DNA of 11,786 nt from Caldifarciminota bacterium (GTDB lineage: Bacteria > Hydrothermota > Hydrothermia > B15-G9 > WFZT01). Shown piece by piece: positions 6,880 to 11,786 of this stretch. The notes beneath the pieces were generated by a model. The model saw only the letters and a list, made by a program, of their open reading frames with translations, had not been told where the DNA came from and searched no databases. Position numbers and translations under genes: made by a program. Where the stretch lies: the NCBI GenBank assembly GCA_026991055.1, contig JALXCE010000228.1, positions 1 to 11,786 of the forward strand, in the 5' to 3' direction. How positions within the stretch are numbered: position 1 is the first letter of the stretch; the number at the start of each line of letters is the position of its first letter.

Positions 6880-7439
6880 TGATGATCAAACCGCTGCTTA
6901 AAGGGCTTTCGATAACCTTTAAATACATTTTCAAAAAGAAATTCACCGTACAGTATCCAGAGGAGAGGCGCGAGTTACCGCCGAGGGCGAAATGGCTCCA
7001 TATATTGCAGAGGCACGAAGATGGAAAGGAAAGATGTGTGGCTTGTATGCTCTGTGCATCAGCGTGTCCCACAGAGGCAATATATATTGTAGGTGAAGAG
7101 AACGACCTAAATAATCCAGTATCCCACGGTGAGAGATATGCTAAGGTCTGGGACCTTGATTTAGGAAGATGTATGTTTTGCGGCTACTGTGTGGAGGCAT
7201 GCCCTGAAGAGGCCCTTGCCATGACTGATGAATACGAGCTTGCAGTGCCCACGAAGAAAGACCTTGTTTTGCATAAAGAAGACCTGCTGGTTCCGCCGGG
7301 TACACCTCCGGTTCACACCTGGCTTGGTTTTTATAGAAATGAGCCTGTAGCAGCTCATCCAGTTTCAAGGCCCAAAGAATTACATATTGAATTTGAAGAA
7401 TATCTTAAAAGGCGGGGCTCGAAGGAGGAGAACGAATGA
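6879..7439 (+). CDS. nuoI: NADH-quinone oxidoreductase subunit I
   Basis: The 186-residue protein has two 8Fe-ferredoxin motifs: C53-x2-C56-x2-C59-x3-C63-P and C98-x2-C101-x2-C104-x3-C108-P. These hold clusters N6a and N6b, which link NuoG (N5/N4) to NuoB (N2). A C-terminal tail of about 75 residues follows. The ribosome site AGGAGG (6871-6876) lies inside the end of nuoG. It is 2 bases from ATG 6879 but 5 bases from the next ATG at 6882, so the second methionine may be the true start. The nuoI stop overlaps the nuoB start as ATGA. All eight cluster cysteines are present. Confidence 0.95.
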   Translation: MMIKPLLKGLSITFKYIFKKKFTVQYPEERRELPPRAKWLHILQRHEDGKERCVACMLCASACPTEAIYIVGEENDLNNPVSHGERYAKVWDLDLGRCMFCGYCVEACPEEALAMTDEYELAVPTKKDLVLHKEDLLVPPGTPPVHTWLGFYRNEPVAAHPVSRPKELHIEFEEYLKRRGSKEENE

Positions 7440-7969
7440 TCCGTCTTGCTAAAAAGGGAAGAGACCCGTTTATCATTTATGGAAGGGAGAAATCTGTTGA
7501 GGAGCAATTGAGGAGAAACATCCTTCTTACAACTGTTGATGCGATGCTGAAGTGGTCAAGGAGAAATTCACTCTGGCCCCTGCCATTGGGACTTGCATGT
7601 TGTGCGATTGAGATGATGGGCGCCTTTTTCTCGAGGTATGACATGGCAAGGTTTGGCTTTGAGGTTTTCAGATTCTCACCAAGACAGGCCGACCTTATGA
7701 TTGTGGCAGGAACAGTTACCAAGAAGATGGCGCCAATCGTAAGAAGGTTGTATGATCAGATGTCAGAGCCAAAGTGGGTGATTGCAATGGGTGCGTGCGC
7801 AATGGCCGGTGGCCCTTACAATTCCTATGCTGTTGTTCAGGGAGTTGATAATCTTATTCCTGTTGATGTTTACGTCCCCGGATGTCCTCCAAGGCCGGAA
7901 TCCCTGATTTATGGTATTATGAAGCTGAGAGATAAGATCAAGTATGAAAGGGAGGCAAAAATTTTATGA
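7436..7969 (+). CDS. nuoB: NADH-quinone oxidoreductase subunit B
   Basis: The 177-residue protein has the tandem-cysteine motif LACCAIE (C55, C56), then C121 in GAC and C150 in PGCPPRPE. These are the four ligands of cluster N2, the last electron carrier before quinone. The residues around SPRQADLMIVAGT and the PGCPPRPE loop are typical of NuoB and its hydrogenase small-subunit relatives; the vicinal cysteines favour NuoB. Start ATG 7436 overlaps the nuoI stop and has AAGGAGG (7422-7428) 7 bases upstream. The stop overlaps the nuoD ATG. In Escherichia coli nuoB is followed by nuoC; here nuoD follows directly. Confidence 0.96.
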   Translation: MIRLAKKGRDPFIIYGREKSVEEQLRRNILLTTVDAMLKWSRRNSLWPLPLGLACCAIEMMGAFFSRYDMARFGFEVFRFSPRQADLMIVAGTVTKKMAPIVRRLYDQMSEPKWVIAMGACAMAGGPYNSYAVVQGVDNLIPVDVYVPGCPPRPESLIYGIMKLRDKIKYEREAKIL

Positions 7970-9165
7970 AGGGGAGCTTCGAGAAAGACACAGGAGTAAA
8001 TACTGATATAATCGAGCTCAACATGGGGCCACAGCATCCGTCCACGCACGGTGTAATGAGGATCGTACTCGAGCTGGATGGTGAGGTAATTGTAAAAGCG
8101 AAACCGGTGATTGGATATTTACATAGAGGCACAGAGAAGATTGCAGAAAACCGTTCTTACTACCAGGTGGTTCCCTATACCGACAGGCTTGATTATCTCG
8201 CCCCCATGTCTAATGAGCTTGGATATGTGATGGCGGTGGAGAAACTCCTTGGAATTGAGGTCCCGGAAAGGGCAAAGTTTTTAAGAGTTATTCTTGCCGA
8301 GCTTGCAAGAATTGCCTCCCATCTGGTCTGGCTTGGCTCCAATGCCAATGACATTGGGGCAGTTACAGTTTTCCTATACGCATTCAGAGAGAGGGAAAAG
8401 ATTTATGACCTGCTTGAAGCTATCTCAGGACAGAGAATGAACAATGCTTTTCTTAAGATTGGCGGTCTAATGGGTGATGCTCCCGATGGATGGCTTGATG
8501 CAGTCAGAGCTTTTGTAAAGCAGTTTCCGGAGAAGCTAAAAGACCCGGATGGTCTTCTCACAAAGAATAAAATCTGGAAGGAAAGGACAGAGGGAATTGG
8601 AGTGATTCCAAGAGACCTTGCGATAGACCTTTCTCTTACTGGCCCGCCATTGAGGGCTTCGGGTGTCAAGAGGGATTTAAGAAAAGACAATCCATATCTT
8701 GTTTATGACCAGCTTAATTTCGACATCCCTGTGGAAACCGCAGGTGATGTCTATGCAAGGTACCTTGTGAGGATGGAGGAGATGAGGCAGTCTGTGAGAA
8801 TTATTGAGCAGGCCCTGGATAAGCTCCCGGATGGTCCTGTTTTAATAGAGGATTATAAGATTGTCCCACCACCAAAAAGCGAGGTTTATCACGACATTCC
8901 GGAGCTGATCCATCATTTCAAGCTAATTTCTGAAGGATTCCATCCTCCAAAAGGTGAGGTTTATTTTGCCGTAGAGGCCCCTAAAGGGGAGTTAGGATAC
9001 TTTATAGTCTCTGACGGTTCAAATAAGCCCTATAGATTAAGAATAAGGCCACCTTCATTTGTTAACCTACAGGCACTTGAGCATATTCTTCCAGGTTATT
9101 TGATAGCCGACGCTGTGGCCATAATTGGAAGCCTCGACCCCGTATTCGGTGAGGTTGACAGATAA
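7966..9165 (+). CDS. nuoD: NADH-quinone oxidoreductase subunit D
   Basis: The 399-residue protein is a full NuoD. MGPQHPSTHGV holds H24 and H28, and Y77 in DRLDYLAP is the second quinone-head ligand by homology with His38/Tyr87 of the Thermus enzyme. RIASHLVWLG and GQRMNNAF are also typical. It lacks the CxxC pairs that hold nickel and iron in the related hydrogenase large subunits, so it is not a hydrogenase. There is no fused NuoC domain at the N-terminus, which begins only about 20 residues before the GPQHPS motif. ATGA overlap with nuoB suggests coupling; GGAGG lies 10 bases upstream. It is the last gene of the unit, and no clear rho-independent terminator follows. Confidence 0.96.
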   Translation: MKGSFEKDTGVNTDIIELNMGPQHPSTHGVMRIVLELDGEVIVKAKPVIGYLHRGTEKIAENRSYYQVVPYTDRLDYLAPMSNELGYVMAVEKLLGIEVPERAKFLRVILAELARIASHLVWLGSNANDIGAVTVFLYAFREREKIYDLLEAISGQRMNNAFLKIGGLMGDAPDGWLDAVRAFVKQFPEKLKDPDGLLTKNKIWKERTEGIGVIPRDLAIDLSLTGPPLRASGVKRDLRKDNPYLVYDQLNFDIPVETAGDVYARYLVRMEEMRQSVRIIEQALDKLPDGPVLIEDYKIVPPPKSEVYHDIPELIHHFKLISEGFHPPKGEVYFAVEAPKGELGYFIVSDGSNKPYRLRIRPPSFVNLQALEHILPGYLIADAVAIIGSLDPVFGEVDR

Positions 9166-9204
9166 AATCCCAAGTTGGGAAAAATTCAGAACATACGAAA
9201 ATGC

Positions 9205-9234
9205 TTGACATTTTAAGAGATTTTAAAATAAAAT
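9205..9234 (+). promoter_or_regulatory. Promoter P1 for the repeat-protein gene
   Basis: A perfect TTGACA (9205-9210) is followed after 18 bases by TAAAAT (9229-9234), a 5-of-6 match. It lies 40 bases past the nuoD stop. Together with P2 it suggests strong transcription of the downstream leader and gene. Confidence 0.65.
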
Positions 9235-9266
9235 GAGTTTGTCTTTGCCGGGAAAAAGGATAAAAG

Positions 9267-9295
9267 TTGACATAATATGGCGGGATGAATAAAAT
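9267..9295 (+). promoter_or_regulatory. Promoter P2 for the repeat-protein gene
   Basis: A second perfect TTGACA (9267-9272) is followed after exactly 17 bases by TAAAAT (9290-9295). It repeats P1 at an offset of about 62 bases. Transcription would start near 9302, just before the first mini-ORF's ribosome site. Confidence 0.7.
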
Positions 9296-9320
9296 AACGT
9301 TTACAAAAAGGAGAAAGCCA

Positions 9321-9398
9321 TTGAAAAAGTTGAGCATTAGAGTCCTGCCGTTTGATGGGAACAAGTTAGTAATTTCCAGCAACAAGCTTGTGTATTAG
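9321..9398 (+). CDS. Possible leader mini-ORF 1 (25 residues, TTG start)
   Basis: AAAAAGGAG (about 9305-9313) stands 7 bases before TTG 9321, giving MKKLSIRVLPF and onward to TAG 9396-9398. The stop is followed at once by the next ribosome site, AAAGGAGG. The peptide is short with a basic start and no known family. It may be a translated leader that keeps ribosomes on the mRNA, or chance. P2 would place the transcript start about 19 bases upstream. Confidence 0.35.
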   Translation: MKKLSIRVLPFDGNKLVISSNKLVY

Positions 9399-9414
9399 AA
9401 AGGAGGATACTTTT

Positions 9415-9489
9415 ATGGGAAAAGGGTTTAATGTGTTGTTTTTTGCGTCTAAAAGTGTCGAGTTGTTGTTTTCAACAGTTTCTTTAGAA
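9415..9489 (+). CDS. Possible leader mini-ORF 2 (24 residues)
   Basis: The very strong site AAAGGAGG (9399-9406) stands 8 bases before ATG 9415, giving MGKGFNVLFFASKSVELLF and onward to TAG 9487-9489. The peptide is hydrophobic with two lysines, faintly like a truncated signal sequence. The stop is again followed immediately by an A-rich GGAGG site (9490-9500). No family is recognised. Confidence 0.4.
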
Positions 9490-9507
9490 AAAAGGAGGTT
9501 ATTCAAT

Positions 9508-9549
9508 GGGTAACGTAAGCGTTAACGATATAATAAAAAAGGTGGGTAA
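9508..9549 (+). CDS. Possible leader mini-ORF 3 overlapping the repeat-protein start
   Basis: AAAAAAGGAGG (9490-9500) lies 7 bases before ATG 9508, the best start in the region. The frame reads MGNVSVNDIIKGG and stops at TAA 9547-9549. It overlaps the repeat-protein frame, whose first usable codon is GTG 9542. Removing one A from the run at 9537-9540 would fuse the two frames (MGNVSVNDIIKVGKP...), which would also make a good signal-peptide start. This may therefore be the real N-terminus of the large protein reached by a frameshift, a coupled leader peptide, or a one-base sequence error. Confidence 0.35.
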
Positions 9550-11786
9550 GCCTATAGTAACTGGTGTAGTTTCTATAGGTCTTACATTGCTGTTTGCAGC
9601 AACACTTCAGGCAGGAAGTTTTACCCCGCCTGATAGGAATGGAAACGGGCTTCCGGATAAGCTGGATATAATGCTCGGTTTAGTAAATCCTGACGGTACA
9701 CCTTATACGCCCTCAGCTTTACACCCGCGGGGTGACTACGATAATGATGGTGTACCTGATACCCTCGAAGATATCAATAGAAATGGAGTAGTCGATATCG
9801 GTGAAACAGACCCGAAATTATCGGATACAGACCATGATGGGATTCCAGATAATAAGGAATGGATGGGTGATATTAACTTTACGGGAACTGTGACCTCTGC
9901 AACACCTGCAGATAATGACGGTGATGGCATTATCAATGCGCTTGATATCGATTCAGATAATGATGGATTGTTAGATGGACCAAATTATGGTTACAATATC
10001 GGAGCAGGCACTGTATTTTCGTTCAATAATGGTGGTGGACATTATAAATATGAATATGGTGCTGGTGGAACCGGTACAGATCCCTATAATAATGATACAG
10101 ATGGCGATGGATTGAGCGATGGAGAGGAAGTCTATACATATGCTCAGTGGGGTGTTGATCCCCTGAATTTTGATACCGATGGAGACCATCTCTCCGATGA
10201 ACTCGAAATTAAGTTAGGTCTCAATCCAAATAATACCGATACGGATGGAGATGGTATTGATGATGCCGCCGAGCTCGCTGATAATGCAGCAATCCTTGCT
10301 GGAACGGTAGCTTCAGGTGGTGCTGTGTATCTGTCTTGGGATGCTGCTCATTCAGCTTATACAGATACACTTGCTGGTTTTATGGGTTCAGCAGATGTGG
10401 ATAAAGATGGGCTCGTAGATGCCCTCGATGTAGATTCAGATAATGATGGAATTAATGACGGAGTTGCAAATTCCATAAGCCCAATTGGACATGAAGATAT
10501 AACGGATATTGATGGAGATGGAATTCCCAATTATCGTGATATGGATTCCGATGGCGATGGACTTGCAGACGGACAGGAAGAGAATTTCTATCATACAAGC
10601 GCATATGGATATACTGATGGAGACAATGATGGCGTAGTAGATGAGAGTGAAATCGCATATGGTCTGAATTACAATACAGATGATACTGATGGAGATGGAA
10701 TCGTAGATTCCTCCGAGGTTAATAGCAACGGAGCAAACATTAGTGTTGTTACGGCCTCAGGGCACGATGCCTATTACCTCACATCTGCTCCCAGTGATGT
10801 AGATGGAGATGGGCTACCCGATGCAAGGGACCTGGATTCAGACAACGATGGTCTTTTTGATGGTAATTACAATCCAGGATGGACTTATGCAGATGGAAGT
10901 GCTCCAAATGAGAATACGTTTGGAACAGATTATAGAAATGCTGATACAGATGGAGATGGGTTAACAGATGGATGGGAAGCAGGTAATGATTTGGACCTGG
11001 CGAATGGGTCAGCGGGTGGTAGTTTTGAGAGAACTGATGCTACTAAGGTTGATACTGATGGGGACGGTATTTCAGATAAAGTTGAATTAGAAAATGGTTC
11101 GAATCCGTTGTTGGTGGACAGCGATGATGATGGAGTAGCGGACAGTACGGAGTGGGGTAGTAATTTAGCTGGGGCGCCTGTGGATACAGATGGAGATGGG
11201 ATACCTGATGTGATAGATGTAGACAGTGATAATGACGGATTGTTTGATTACAGTTATGATCCGGGTTGGACGTATGCGGATGGAAAGGTGCCGAATGAGA
11301 AGCAGTTTTTTGAGACGGATGCTGGTTGGGCAGCGGATTCAGCGATAGCTGCGTCATATAGGAGTGATTTTGATGGAGATGGATTAACAGATGGATGGGA
11401 GGCAGGGAATGATTTAGACCTGGCGGATGGATCAGGAGCTGGGAATTTTGAGAGGACATTGCCGTACAATGTAGACAGTGATGGAGATGGAATAGCGGAT
11501 AATTTAGAGTTACAGAATGGTTCGAATCCATTATTGGTGGACAGTGATGATGATGGTATAGCGGACAGTACGGAGTGGGGGACGAATTTAGCTGGGGCGC
11601 CTGTGGATACAGATGGAGATGGGATACCGGATGTGATAGATATAGACAGTGATAATGATGGATTGTTTGATTACAGTTATGATCCGGGTTGGACGTATGC
11701 GGATGGAAAGGTGCCGAATGAGAAGCAGTTTTTTGAGACGGATGCTGGTTGGGCAGCGGATTCAGCGATAGCTGCGTCATATAGGA
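9542..11786 (+). CDS. Large exported protein of TSP3-like calcium-binding repeats, 3' end outside the window
   Basis: One frame stays open from 9542 to the end of the window (748 codons) with no stop. With GTG 9542 as start, residues 1-24 (MGKPIVTGVVSIGLTLLFAATLQA) form a signal peptide, with likely cleavage after LQA. The mature part contains about 27 D-x-D-x-D-G loops such as DTDGDGLSDGEE, NNTDTDGDGIDD and DSDNDGLFDG, the hallmark of thrombospondin type-3-like and EF-hand-like calcium-binding repeats. Five larger units of about 133-150 residues are visible, each ending in a DSDNDGLxDx block. Proteins of this kind are secreted or surface-bound and stiffened by calcium; surface layer, adhesin or matrix roles are inference. 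Tandem promoters suggest abundance. Codon choice drifts along the gene, with more GCG, TTG, ATA and GGG in the last two units. The start is uncertain because GTG 9542 lacks a close ribosome site (see mini-ORF 3). Confidence 0.82.
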   Translation, partial: MGKPIVTGVVSIGLTLLFAATLQAGSFTPPDRNGNGLPDKLDIMLGLVNPDGTPYTPSALHPRGDYDNDGVPDTLEDINRNGVVDIGETDPKLSDTDHDGIPDNKEWMGDINFTGTVTSATPADNDGDGIINALDIDSDNDGLLDGPNYGYNIGAGTVFSFNNGGGHYKYEYGAGGTGTDPYNNDTDGDGLSDGEEVYTYAQWGVDPLNFDTDGDHLSDELEIKLGLNPNNTDTDGDGIDDAAELADNAAILAGTVASGGAVYLSWDAAHSAYTDTLAGFMGSADVDKDGLVDALDVDSDNDGINDGVANSISPIGHEDITDIDGDGIPNYRDMDSDGDGLADGQEENFYHTSAYGYTDGDNDGVVDESEIAYGLNYNTDDTDGDGIVDSSEVNSNGANISVVTASGHDAYYLTSAPSDVDGDGLPDARDLDSDNDGLFDGNYNPGWTYADGSAPNENTFGTDYRNADTDGDGLTDGWEAGNDLDLANGSAGGSFERTDATKVDTDGDGISDKVELENGSNPLLVDSDDDGVADSTEWGSNLAGAPVDTDGDGIPDVIDVDSDNDGLFDYSYDPGWTYADGKVPNEKQFFETDAGWAADSAIAASYRSDFDGDGLTDGWEAGNDLDLADGSGAGNFERTLPYNVDSDGDGIADNLELQNGSNPLLVDSDDDGIADSTEWGTNLAGAPVDTDGDGIPDVIDIDSDNDGLFDYSYDPGWTYADGKVPNEKQFFETDAGWAADSAIAASYR
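10943..11786 (+). repeat. 423-bp tandem repeat inside the TSP3-like gene
   Basis: Bases 10943-11365 and 11366-11786 are two copies with a period of 423 bp (141 codons, frame-preserving); the second is cut by the window edge. The segment 11168-11363 matches 11591-11786 at 193 of 196 bases, while the first roughly 225 bases of each copy have diverged clearly. More distant copies, about 133-150 codons long, precede it at roughly 10094-10543 and 10544-10942, and a looser one lies before 10094. Confidence 0.85.

Noticed and set aside
7966..9165. nuoB-nuoD as a [NiFe] hydrogenase pair
   Set aside because: NuoD lacks the CxxC metal ligands and keeps the quinone-site His/Tyr; NuoB has the vicinal cysteines of complex I.
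9168..9184. Short palindrome TCCCAAGTTGGGA after nuoD as a terminator
   Set aside because: Only about 4 bp can form with a realistic loop, and it is followed by A, not T, on the coding strand.
9062..9385. 107-residue minus-strand frame across the end of nuoD and the leader
   Set aside because: It overlaps nuoD and the tandem promoters in antisense and shows no family features.
11043..11780. 245-residue minus-strand open frame rich in His, Pro and Ser with an internal repeat
   Set aside because: It is the antisense shadow of the TSP3-like tandem repeat; its repetition and odd composition follow from the plus-strand GAT/GGA codons, and it has no ribosome site.
9542..11786. CRISPR-like reading of the repeats
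   Set aside because: The repeats are long, coding, in-frame and without unique spacers; no cas gene is nearby.

Overview
The window looks like a piece of a diderm (Gram-negative-type) bacterial chromosome. The outer-membrane lipoprotein carrier LolA, ribosomal protein bL27, a V/A-type ATPase subunit and a complex I operon with ordinary Shine-Dalgarno sites all point to Bacteria. A V/A-type ATPase together with LolA and a giant DxDxDG-repeat secreted protein would suit an uncultured candidate phylum (for example WOR-3/Hydrothermae-like lineages), but that placement is a guess. Nothing in the window looks like phage, plasmid or CRISPR.

Layout. (1) Bases 3-215 hold the C-terminus of a LolA-like protein. 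(2) Bases 216-906 carry no gene but contain a 290-bp inverted-repeat element and a very stable GC hairpin that closes the next, leftward unit. (3) Bases 907-1811, minus strand, hold a two-gene unit: V/A-ATPase subunit D followed by rpmA (bL27), an unusual pair. (4) Bases 1812-2158 contain a 130-bp hairpin-bearing element with inverted ends. (5) Bases 2159-3886, minus strand, hold tRNA-Arg(UCU), a small two-helix membrane protein and a beta-CASP metallo-beta-lactamase RNase. They are tightly packed behind one good promoter. (6) Bases 3887-4326 hold that promoter, a second and longer hairpin element, and the promoter of the next operon. (7) Bases 4327-9165, plus strand, hold nuoG-nuoI-nuoB-nuoD with every junction overlapping. 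This is part of the peripheral arm of complex I; nuoC, nuoE, nuoF and all membrane-arm genes are absent. (8) Bases 9166-11786, plus strand, hold a strong tandem promoter pair, a roughly 250-base leader packed with three mini-ORFs behind good ribosome sites, and a large exported protein made of calcium-binding thrombospondin-type-3-like repeats. That protein runs off the end of the window.

The most interesting region is 9205-11786. Two near-consensus promoters drive a leader with consecutive short ORFs, and the best start codon just before the big gene (ATG 9508) is in a different frame from it. The big frame opens only at GTG 9542, or is reached by a +1 shift. The repeat protein is built of five units of about 133-150 residues. 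The last two units share a 196-base patch that differs at only 3 positions, while the first halves of the same units have clearly diverged. This looks like recent gene conversion or unequal recombination in a surface-layer or adhesin-type gene.

In the nuo operon, NuoG has lost all four cysteines that would bind the N7 iron-sulfur cluster but keeps the ligands of N1b, N5 and N4. NuoI and NuoB keep every cluster ligand, and NuoD keeps the quinone-site His and Tyr.
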